A stretch of 13,290 nt of DNA from a bacterium (lineage in GTDB: Bacteria; Blakebacterota; Blakebacteria; Blakebacterales; Blakebacteraceae), in assembly GCA_025774205.1 (NCBI GenBank), contig JALGWK010000032.1, positions 1 to 13,290 on the forward strand, read 5' to 3'. The stretch's first letter is position 1; every line of letters starts with the position of its first letter. The translations under genes were made by a program, and so were the position numbers. Shown one piece after another: positions 7,268 to 12,351 of the stretch. The notes under the pieces are model-generated. The model was given only the letters and a program-made list of their open reading frames with translations, was not told the DNA's origin and made no database searches.

Positions 7268-9051
7268 TTGAAAACCGTGCGGCAGTTATAACAGGCGCGA
7301 TAGCGATCGTCCTGGTCGCGACCGGTTGCGCCAAAGAGGGAATGCCGTCGGGTGGACCGGTGGATACCGGCCTTCCGGAGATCGTCGAAGTTTCTCCGGA
7401 GCCACGCTCCGTGAATGTGCATACCGCCACGCCGATTGTCTTCAGCTTCTCCGAGGCGATGAACCACGACACGGTGGAACAGGCGATCCGCATCACCCCC
7501 GATATCGGTTCCACCTTCCGGCACTACTGGCGGGGACGCGAACTCCATCTCGACCCGATGGTTCCGTACCGCGAGAACACCACCATAGTGATCACGATCG
7601 GAGCCGACGCGGCCGACATGCGCCGGAACCGGCTCGGCACCAGTTACACCCTGGCCTTCTCGACCGGATCGGGGCTCGACGATGCCACCGTTACCGGAGC
7701 GGTCATGGAGCGGGGGGTTTTCATGCCGGGCGCCTGGATATGGATCTATCCGCTCCCGACCGATCCGCAGGCAGCTGATCAGGATCCCTCACCATTCCTT
7801 CCCCTCAGGGAGATCCTGCCGCTATACGTCACCCAGGCCGACGATGCCGGACGTTTCCGGCAATCGAATCTCGCAGTAGGTCTCTATCGTGTCTTCGCCT
7901 TCATCGACCAGGACGGGAACAGCCGCTGGGACCGGGCCACCGATCCCCTGGCAGTCCCGCCGATCACAGTCGGTTTCTCTCAGCCTGACGAAGTCGTGGA
8001 AGACCTCATGCTGAACCTCGCGCCCCGTGACACCACCGGTCCTTCGCTACGGAGTGCCGCCGCGGCGAACTCCCGGCAGATCCAGCTTCGATTCACCGAG
8101 CCGCCGGCTCCAGGGAGCGATCCCCGGATCTCGTTCGAGGCCGTGGTCGAGGAGGGCGCCGATCCCCCGGCGGTTCCCGCGGTTACCGTCCTCGGGAGCT
8201 GGATTCCATGGGACTCACCGGCCAACCTCAACCTCCTGGTGGAGGGTCTGGCGGCGGAGCAGCGATACGAAGCGGTGCTTCTCGAAGCCGTCGACGAACT
8301 GGGGAATCCCGGCCGACGATCCACTCGTCCGGTCACCTTCAGTGTTCCGGCCCGGGCCGATACCACCCACCCCCTTATCACCGCGATCGATCCCGGTGAT
8401 TCAACCCGCGTTCTGAACCGGGACCGGACCATCAGGGTCACCTTTGCCACGGAGATCGAGACCGATTCGGTCGGGGAGTGGTCCCTGAGCGGCCCGGACA
8501 CGACCGGAACGGTCGAGCTGGAGATGAAGTGGCTCGATCCCCGCACGCTCGATCTCACTCCGGTCGACGAGATCGTGGCCAATGCCTTCTACCGGCTGAT
8601 CGTGCCGGCCCTCTCCCTTACCTCGTGGACCGGACTCAGCGGTCCGGTGGAGGAACAGTCCTTCGCCTGGCAGGGGGTTCAGGAACAGGGCCGGGGAACA
8701 CTCCGCCTCTCGGTTGAGGGAGTGATCCTGCCTCCCGACGGGAAGTATCGGGTGTTCATCGAGGGAATGGGGACCGGAACGACCCCTCTGACAAGGCTCG
8801 ACTTCGCCTCGCGGGAGGAGTTCATCACACCGGAACTGCTTGAAGGTGCCTACCGGGTCTGGGGATTCGCCGATGTGGACGGGGACGGTATCCTCTATCC
8901 CGGTCAGGCGACTCCCTGGCAACCGGCCGAAGCGGTCGGAGCGATCAGCGACACCCTCTATGTCATTGATTCCTTTGAGAGTGTCTACGAGATACCGCTC
9001 GTTCTCCGTCCCGTGAAACTAAATACCGAGGAGGAGGTCCCTCCCCGATGA
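7255..9051 (+). CDS. Lipoprotein with SbsA-type Ig-like domain
   Basis: This is a predicted envelope lipoprotein of 598 residues. A signal peptide (Arg3, Arg8, then the hydrophobic run AVITGAIAIVLVATG) ends at Cys25, the likely lipidated residue. The sequence ATGC is an acceptable though not textbook lipobox. The mature start CAKEGMPSGGPVDT, followed by an SbsA/Big_5-like Ig domain (about 42-130, with SVNVHTATPIVFSFSEAM), matches a lipoprotein type common in Bacteroidota and relatives. Two carboxypeptidase-regulatory-like turns with Asp-rich loops are visible: LAVGLYRVFAFIDQDGNSRW (about 205) and EGAYRVWGFADVDGDGILYP (about 535). A second Ig-like segment lies near 370-460. Its exact function is unknown. 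The GTG start lies inside gcvPB with no clear Shine-Dalgarno, which suggests translation coupled to gcvPB. It overlaps dapF by four bases. Confidence 0.85.
   Translation: MARIIENRAAVITGAIAIVLVATGCAKEGMPSGGPVDTGLPEIVEVSPEPRSVNVHTATPIVFSFSEAMNHDTVEQAIRITPDIGSTFRHYWRGRELHLDPMVPYRENTTIVITIGADAADMRRNRLGTSYTLAFSTGSGLDDATVTGAVMERGVFMPGAWIWIYPLPTDPQAADQDPSPFLPLREILPLYVTQADDAGRFRQSNLAVGLYRVFAFIDQDGNSRWDRATDPLAVPPITVGFSQPDEVVEDLMLNLAPRDTTGPSLRSAAAANSRQIQLRFTEPPAPGSDPRISFEAVVEEGADPPAVPAVTVLGSWIPWDSPANLNLLVEGLAAEQRYEAVLLEAVDELGNPGRRSTRPVTFSVPARADTTHPLITAIDPGDSTRVLNRDRTIRVTFATEIETDSVGEWSLSGPDTTGTVELEMKWLDPRTLDLTPVDEIVANAFYRLIVPALSLTSWTGLSGPVEEQSFAWQGVQEQGRGTLRLSVEGVILPPDGKYRVFIEGMGTGTTPLTRLDFASREEFITPELLEGAYRVWGFADVDGDGILYPGQATPWQPAEAVGAISDTLYVIDSFESVYEIPLVLRPVKLNTEEEVPPR
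9028..9050 (+). promoter_or_regulatory. dapF ribosome-binding site that can fold into a hairpin
   Basis: A strong purine run GAGGAGGAGG (9028-9037) precedes the dapF ATG (9048). GGAGG (9030-9034) can pair with CCTCC (9040-9044) around a five-base loop, burying part of the Shine-Dalgarno. The site lies inside the end of the lipoprotein gene, so ribosomes finishing that gene would open the hairpin. This would couple the two translations. The pairing is visible; the effect is inferred. Confidence 0.45.
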
Positions 9052-9926
9052 ACAGACCCTTCCTGAAAATGGCCGGCGCGGGCAACGACTTCATAGTCCT
9101 CGATGACCGCGATGACAGCCTCCGTAACATCACCCCGGAGCGGTGGGTGGATCTCTGTGCCCGGAGGATAGGAGTCGGCGCCGATGGCGTGCTCATGCTG
9201 CGGCTTTCGGAGACCGCCGATTTCCGGATGACCTACCTGAACGCCGACGGCCTCGAAGCCCCGATGTGCGGTAACGGCGCCCGCTGCCTGGCGATGGCTG
9301 CCGCGATGGAGTTCGGTCTGGGAGGTGAATTCACAGACGAATCACCGGCGCCCGAGGGGTGGAGCCTATCCGCCGCGGCCGGATCGAAGCAGGTCTGGGC
9401 GGTCGAATTCGATGCCGGGGACGGTCGGCATCACGCGATCGGGTGGGGGCAGACGGTCATGACCACAATCGGGGATCCCGTCGGGATGACGACTCTCGAT
9501 CTCGATATCACCAGCGGCAGGGTACAGGGCTGCCTCCTCGATACCGGTGTCCCGCACTTCGTGACGATCGTCGAGAATACGGCGAGCGTTGATATCGCAA
9601 CGGTCGGACCACAGATCAGGTATCATCCGGACGTCGGTCCGGCCGGCGCCAACGCCGATTTCATCAACCGTGAGCCCGATATTGGAGGCTCCTGGTCGAT
9701 CCGCACCTGGGAACGGGGAGTGGAGGATGAAACCCTGGCCTGCGGGACCGGCTGTGCCGCGGCCGCTGCAATGCTGGCTCTCTCGGGAGTCCGGTCACCG
9801 GTCATGCTGCGGACCGGAGGAGGACTTCTGAAGGTGCATTTCAGTCATGAAGGAGAGGTCGTTCACGGCCTCTGGCTGGAAGGAGAGGTCACGATCGTCT
9901 ACCGGGGATCAATCACTGATCTGTAG
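9048..9926 (+). CDS. dapF: Diaminopimelate epimerase
   Basis: The enzyme interconverts L,L- and meso-diaminopimelate without a cofactor, supplying lysine and the peptidoglycan cross-linking residue. The 292-residue product starts KMAGAGNDFIVLDD, the family signature. The two catalytic cysteines are Cys74 in MCGNGARC and Cys232 in ACGTGCAAA. Other conserved parts are GADGVLML (44-51), DTGVPHFV (165-172), and RTWERGVEDETLACGTG (219-235), slightly varied from the common YERGVGETLACGTG. The ATG overlaps the upstream lipoprotein stop (ATGA). It is the last gene of the long plus-strand run, and the minus-strand regulator relic begins 13 bases beyond its stop codon. No other dap gene is in the window. 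Confidence 0.96.
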   Translation: MNRPFLKMAGAGNDFIVLDDRDDSLRNITPERWVDLCARRIGVGADGVLMLRLSETADFRMTYLNADGLEAPMCGNGARCLAMAAAMEFGLGGEFTDESPAPEGWSLSAAAGSKQVWAVEFDAGDGRHHAIGWGQTVMTTIGDPVGMTTLDLDITSGRVQGCLLDTGVPHFVTIVENTASVDIATVGPQIRYHPDVGPAGANADFINREPDIGGSWSIRTWERGVEDETLACGTGCAAAAAMLALSGVRSPVMLRTGGGLLKVHFSHEGEVVHGLWLEGEVTIVYRGSITDL

Positions 9927-9938
9927 CGGTTTCCCGGA

Positions 9939-10223
9939 TTATCCGGCGAGGTCTTCGTCGATCGATCGGAGCCGCTGAGAGAGCACCCGCGCGATATTGA
10001 AGGCCACCAGGATCATCAGTGCAGGATCCTTATCGAATATCCGGACCAGCGCTTCCTTGGTGAACACGACCACCCGGGGTTCCCTCCTGGACGATGACCT
10101 CCCCCTGCTGAAAGCTCTGGATCTCCGCCAGGTGATGAATAGCCTCCAACTGCCCGGTGTTGAAACCGGCGAACAGAGCCGACTGCTTCAGGAATGCTTC
10201 AGGAAATCCAGGTTCTCTTCCAC
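9939..10223 (-). pseudogene. Decayed cyclic-nucleotide-binding-domain protein
   Basis: Read on the minus strand from a GTG at 10223 with an intact Shine-Dalgarno (GAGGAGG, 10237-10231), the frame gives VEENLDFLKHS and then stops. An exact 11-bp tandem duplication sits there. Removing one copy restores FLKQSALFAGFNTGQLEAIHH, followed by LAEIQSFQQGEVIVQEGT, a typical N-terminal half of a cNMP-binding beta-barrel. The next homologous stretch, RVVVFTKEALVRIFDKDP, then ILVAFNIARVLSQRLRSIDEDLAG and a TAA (9941-9939), is the C-terminal helix region in another frame. The middle of the barrel, including the phosphate-binding cassette, is missing. I estimate about 60 codons lost. No helix-turn-helix is encoded after it, so the ancestor was probably a stand-alone sensor domain rather than a full Crp-type regulator. 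A sequencing or assembly error is possible for the duplication but less likely for the gap. Confidence 0.8.
10184..10205 (+). repeat. Exact 11-bp tandem duplication breaking the cNMP-binding gene
   Basis: TGCTTCAGGAA occurs twice head to tail (10184-10194 and 10195-10205). On the minus strand the copies read TTCCTGAAGCA. Eleven is not a multiple of three, so the duplication shifts the frame eleven codons after the GTG start. Dropping one unit restores a recognisable cNMP-binding-domain N-terminus. Confidence 0.85.
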
Positions 10224-10266
10224 GGCCGATCCTCCTCGGAGGGTGTAACGTTGCTTAGCGAATGAG

Positions 10267-10294
10267 AGTGTATCGAAGACCCTGACAGACGCAA
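10267..10294 (-). promoter_or_regulatory. Possible promoter of the cNMP-binding relic
   Basis: On the minus strand, TTGCGT (10294-10289) and TACACT (10272-10267) are spaced by 16 bases, a moderate match to a housekeeping sigma promoter. It points toward the relic's ribosome-binding site. Such matches occur by chance, and no transcript evidence is available. Confidence 0.25.
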
Positions 10295-10305
10295 GGAGAA
10301 TGCTG

Positions 10306-10333
10306 TTGCTCGCCTTGGGAGTGGGCCTACATT
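10306..10333 (+). promoter_or_regulatory. Possible guaB3 promoter
   Basis: TTGCTC (10306-10311) and TACATT (10328-10333) with a 16-base spacer lie 31 bases before the guaB3 start. The stretch TACATTGATACATT repeats the -10-like word, so the exact -10 box is unclear. guaB3 begins a new transcription unit, so some promoter must lie in this gap. Confidence 0.3.
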
Positions 10334-10364
10334 GATACATTCTTACCACCAGGAGGAAGATCCC

Positions 10365-11525
10365 ATGAGCATGTACCTCGGTATCGGCAGGAAAGCACGC
10401 CGCGCATACGGTCTCGACGAGATCGCTCTCGTTCCCGGCGAGGTTACGGTCAATCCGAACGACTGTGAGATGTCGTGGTCGCTCGGTGATTACGATTTCC
10501 CCATCCCCATCATGGCCAGCGCCATGGATGGTGTCGTTGATGTCCCCTTCGCCATCGGGATGGGTAAACTCGGCGGGCTGGCCGTACTGAACCTGGAGGG
10601 TGTCCAGACCCGGTACGAGGATCCGAGCGAGGTGCTCGCCGAGATCGCCAGCGCCACGTCTGATGAGGCCACCCACCTCGTGCAGGGTCTCTACACTGAA
10701 CCGATCCGGGAAGAACTGATCTCAAGGAGGATCGAGGAGATCAAGGCGGGCGGAGTGCTGGCCGCGGTCTCCGCCATACCGCAGAAGGCGGATCATTTCG
10801 GCCGGCTGGCAGCCGACGCCGGAGCCGACATCTTCGTCATCCAGTCCACCGTGTCGACGGCGCGCCATCTCTCGAGCGAATACGAGATCCTCGATTTCAA
10901 GAAGTTCTGCACAGAGATGCCTTTCACGGTGGTCGTCGGCAACACGGTCGGGTTCAAGGTCAGTCTCGAACTCATGGAAGCGGGGATCGACGGTCTCCTG
11001 GTAGGGATTGGTCCCGGTGCCGCCTGCACGACGAGGGGAGTGCTCGGAATCGGTGTTCCGCAGGTGACGGCCACGATTGACTGCGCCGCTGCCCGGGACT
11101 TCCATTTCAAGAATACCCGGAAATATGTGCCGGTCATCACTGACGGCGGAATGAGCACCGGTGGCGATATCTGCAAGGCGCTGGCCTGCGGTGCTGACGC
11201 GGTCATGGTCGGCAGCGCTTTCGCCCGCGCGGAAGAAGCGCCCGGCGGGGGCTTCCACTGGGGAATGGCTACCCCTCACGCCAATCTGCCGCGCGGTACC
11301 CGGATCCACGTGGGAACCACGGGTACCCTGCAGGAGATCCTCTTCGGTCCGGCGCGACTCGATGACGGCAGCCAGAACCTGGCCGGCGCCATTCAGACGA
11401 GCATGGGGAACATAGGGGCGCGGTCGATCCGCGAGTTCCAGCTCACCGAGCTCATCATCGCTCCTTCGATCAGGACCGAGGGGAAGGTCTTCCAGAAGAG
11501 TCAGCAGGTAGGGATGGGGAAGTAG
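10365..11525 (+). CDS. guaB3: GuaB3-type IMP dehydrogenase-related protein
   Basis: This is a member of the IMPDH/GMP reductase (beta/alpha)8-barrel family, 386 residues long. It is of the GuaB3 kind, which lacks the CBS-domain insert of ordinary IMP dehydrogenase. Recognisable parts are GRKARRAYGLDEIALVPG (8-25), IMASAMDGVVDV (49-60), LNLEGVQTRYEDP (75-87), and the catalytic loop GIGPGAACTTR, with the nucleophile Cys at 221, followed by VITDGGMSTGGDICKALACG (257-276). Family members act on IMP or GMP in purine interconversion; which reaction applies here cannot be read from the sequence. The ATG at 10365 is preferred over an upstream in-frame ATG at 10332 because AGGAGGA (10351-10357) precedes it at ideal spacing and the family N-terminus starts there. 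A stem-loop follows immediately after the stop. Confidence 0.92.
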   Translation: MSMYLGIGRKARRAYGLDEIALVPGEVTVNPNDCEMSWSLGDYDFPIPIMASAMDGVVDVPFAIGMGKLGGLAVLNLEGVQTRYEDPSEVLAEIASATSDEATHLVQGLYTEPIREELISRRIEEIKAGGVLAAVSAIPQKADHFGRLAADAGADIFVIQSTVSTARHLSSEYEILDFKKFCTEMPFTVVVGNTVGFKVSLELMEAGIDGLLVGIGPGAACTTRGVLGIGVPQVTATIDCAAARDFHFKNTRKYVPVITDGGMSTGGDICKALACGADAVMVGSAFARAEEAPGGGFHWGMATPHANLPRGTRIHVGTTGTLQEILFGPARLDDGSQNLAGAIQTSMGNIGARSIREFQLTELIIAPSIRTEGKVFQKSQQVGMGK

Positions 11526-11690
11526 CGGAAGGAACTCCGCGAGTGAAATCGGAGTCTCCACTTCCGTTCGAACCGGTCGAGCATGGTCAGGAAGCGACGA
11601 TCTCCGACCCCGGGGCCGTAAGGAGGGAGGCCGGCGAGGTCTTCGATGGCAAGATCGTCGTGGGGGAGGATCTGGGGCGGTATCAGGTCT
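11501..11690 (-). other. Orphan coding-like reading frame without a start
   Basis: A minus-strand frame open from inside rpsT to a TGA at 11503-11501 reads, in pieces, DLIPPQILPHDDLAIEDLAG, then LPPYGPGVGDRRFLTMLDRF, then ERKWRLRF. The codons favour C or G at the third position, as in the real genes here, and the composition is protein-like, with W, F and Y. No ATG, GTG or TTG starts it except an internal ATG. It could be the tail of a lost gene or a chance frame. The exactly complementary plus-strand register is also open: a GTG at 11543 with GGAAGGA upstream would give a 49-residue peptide ending GEVFDGKIVVGEDLGRYQV at 11692. I recognise neither product, and at most one can be real. Confidence 0.2.
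11526..11566 (+). terminator. Stem-loop directly after guaB3
   Basis: CGGAAG (11526-11531) pairs with CTTCCG (11561-11566), and ACTCCG (11534-11539) pairs with CGGAGT (11550-11555), making a 12-bp two-part stem with an internal loop and a 10-base terminal loop. It starts right behind the guaB3 stop codon, where a transcript end is expected before convergent rpsT. No clear T-run follows, so it is a terminator-like or mRNA-protecting hairpin rather than a classical intrinsic terminator. Confidence 0.4.
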
Positions 11691-11943
11691 GACGGGCGGA
11701 GTTCACCAGCCTGGTGAGGTTCGACTTCAGACGATCGGCTTTGTTCCGGTGATGCAGGTTGCGGCCCGCGAACCGGTCGAGAAGGATCGAGACCTCCTTC
11801 AACATCTCCTGCGCGTCCTCAGCGGCCGGATCGAGACGGATCTTCTTCGTCAGCGTCCTGATCATGGACCGGTTGGTCCTGTTGTGCTGGCGGCGTTTCT
11901 CGCTCTGGCGAAGCCGCTTGGCGGTCGATTCATGCGTTGGCAC
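11683..11943 (-). CDS. rpsT: Small ribosomal subunit protein S20 (bS20)
   Basis: This is the 30S subunit protein that binds 16S rRNA early in assembly. The 86-residue, strongly basic product begins PTHESTAKRLRQSEKRRQHN, the typical S20 start. It continues with NRSMIRTLTKKI, and GRNLHHRNKADRLKSNLTRL near the end corresponds to the conserved 'KGIIHKNKAARHKSRL' type region. The start is a GTG at 11943 with AGGAGG (11956-11951) seven bases upstream. The longer frame starting further out would add a non-homologous segment that includes the ribosome-binding site. It stands alone on the minus strand, convergent with guaB3. Its roughly 100-base leader holds a hairpin and a direct repeat, a place where S20 feedback control could act. 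Confidence 0.95.
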   Translation of the reverse strand: MPTHESTAKRLRQSEKRRQHNRTNRSMIRTLTKKIRLDPAAEDAQEMLKEVSILLDRFAGRNLHHRNKADRLKSNLTRLVNSARQT

Positions 11944-11965
11944 TGCTATTCCTCCTGAAGCGTAC

Positions 11966-12004
11966 ACTGAAACATGCAGTTCAGTTCCTCATGAACTGAA
12001 ACAT
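11966..12004 (-). promoter_or_regulatory. rpsT leader: direct repeats flanking a perfect hairpin
   Basis: ACTGAAACAT occurs at 11966-11975 and again at 11995-12004. Between and overlapping them, TTCAGTTC (11980-11987) and GAACTGAA (11993-12000) form a perfect 8-bp stem with a five-base loop. In the rpsT mRNA each direct repeat carries TTTCAGT, which can compete for the CTGAA arm, so two alternative folds are conceivable. It lies 23-61 bases before the GTG start. A regulatory role, such as binding of S20 itself, is an inference. Confidence 0.4.
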
Positions 12005-12043
12005 ACTGCTCTGTCAGGTCACTCATAGAAAAGGTGAGGAACC

Positions 12044-12072
12044 TAAAATCGCTTAAATTCCCCCCCTGTCAA
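12044..12072 (-). promoter_or_regulatory. Possible rpsT promoter
   Basis: On the minus strand a perfect TTGACA (12072-12067) is followed after a G-run and AATTTAAGC by an AT-rich GATTTTAG segment (about 12051-12044), giving a -10 of only moderate quality at 16-18 bases. Transcription would start about 90-100 bases before rpsT. The -35 is strong; the -10 is weak. Confidence 0.35.
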
Positions 12073-12115
12073 GAGGCGAGGCGGATGACTTGAAGTTCCG
12101 GCCTGCTCTGATTAG

Positions 12116-12132
12116 TGTCATGTCAGGTGACA
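12116..12132. promoter_or_regulatory. TGTCA-TGTCA-GG-TGACA operator-like element
   Basis: TGTCA at 12116-12120 and 12121-12125, then GG and TGACA at 12128-12132, make a direct repeat plus a perfect inverted repeat. It sits centrally in the divergent region. Other copies of the word are at 12012, 12067, 12162 and 12212. It looks like a binding site for a dimeric repressor or activator whose identity is unknown. One outlying copy is part of the rpsT -35 box. Confidence 0.35.
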
Positions 12133-12263
12133 AATGTCCGCGCAGAGAGTGACGCCGTGCTTGACAGGCACCAGGCTCGAGGGAACAGAGAACGGATTCG
12201 GCAACCGGAGGTGTCAACCGAAGGCCATGGACGCACGTTACAGGGATGAGACGAGGAAGGGGT

Positions 12264-12282
12264 TCTGACTATCATGGTCAGA
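12264..12282. repeat. Inverted repeat TCTGAC-N7-GTCAGA
   Basis: TCTGAC (12264-12269) and GTCAGA (12277-12282) are perfect 6-bp arms around TATCATG, 70 bases before the protease start codon. It could be an operator or an mRNA hairpin. Confidence 0.3.
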
Positions 12283-12327
12283 CTGATGAGGATGACGAGG
12301 ACGGTTCGTGAGGGGTGCCGGCCATCG

Positions 12328-12337
12328 TCACATGTGA
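12328..12337. repeat. 10-bp palindrome TCACATGTGA next to the protease ribosome-binding site
   Basis: TCACATGTGA is perfectly self-complementary and its last bases overlap the GAAAGG (12336-12341) that precedes the protease ATG. A protein bound there would block expression. The half-sites face the opposite way to a CRP site (TGTGA-N6-TCACA), so it is not a CRP site. Confidence 0.25.
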
Positions 12338-12351
12338 AAGGTACCAGTGCA

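Larger units (their letters stand above)
11944..12351. other. Divergent intergenic region between rpsT and the metalloprotease gene
   Basis: This 408-base stretch has no convincing gene. It contains the rpsT ribosome-binding site, leader hairpin and putative promoter, then seven copies of the 5-mer TGTCA/TGACA between 12012 and 12216, two inverted repeats near the protease gene, and a 13-codon start-to-stop frame at 12229-12270 that has no other support. A second TTGACA on the plus strand (12161-12166) lacks a good -10 at the proper distance. Confidence 0.6.

Noticed and set aside
9934-9946. CCGGAT-T-ATCCGG near the dapF stop as a terminator
   Set aside because: The loop would be a single base and no T-run follows, so it is not a plausible terminator; it also covers the end of the minus-strand relic.
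9997-10248. Plus-strand 83-residue frame after dapF
   Set aside because: It lies antisense to the recognisable cNMP-binding-domain relic, has no clear Shine-Dalgarno, and its product shows no family features.
10722-11561. 279-codon minus-strand frame opposite guaB3
   Set aside because: guaB3 has clear catalytic motifs on the plus strand; the minus frame is a shadow with no domain signature.
12229-12270. 13-codon frame upstream of the metalloprotease as a leader peptide
   Set aside because: It has no good ribosome-binding site and no run of regulatory codons; it is too short to support from sequence alone.
12274-12351. Earlier in-frame ATG for the metalloprotease
   Set aside because: It would place about 26 polar and basic residues before a good signal peptide; the ATG at 12352 has GAAAGG at proper distance and a standard export signal.
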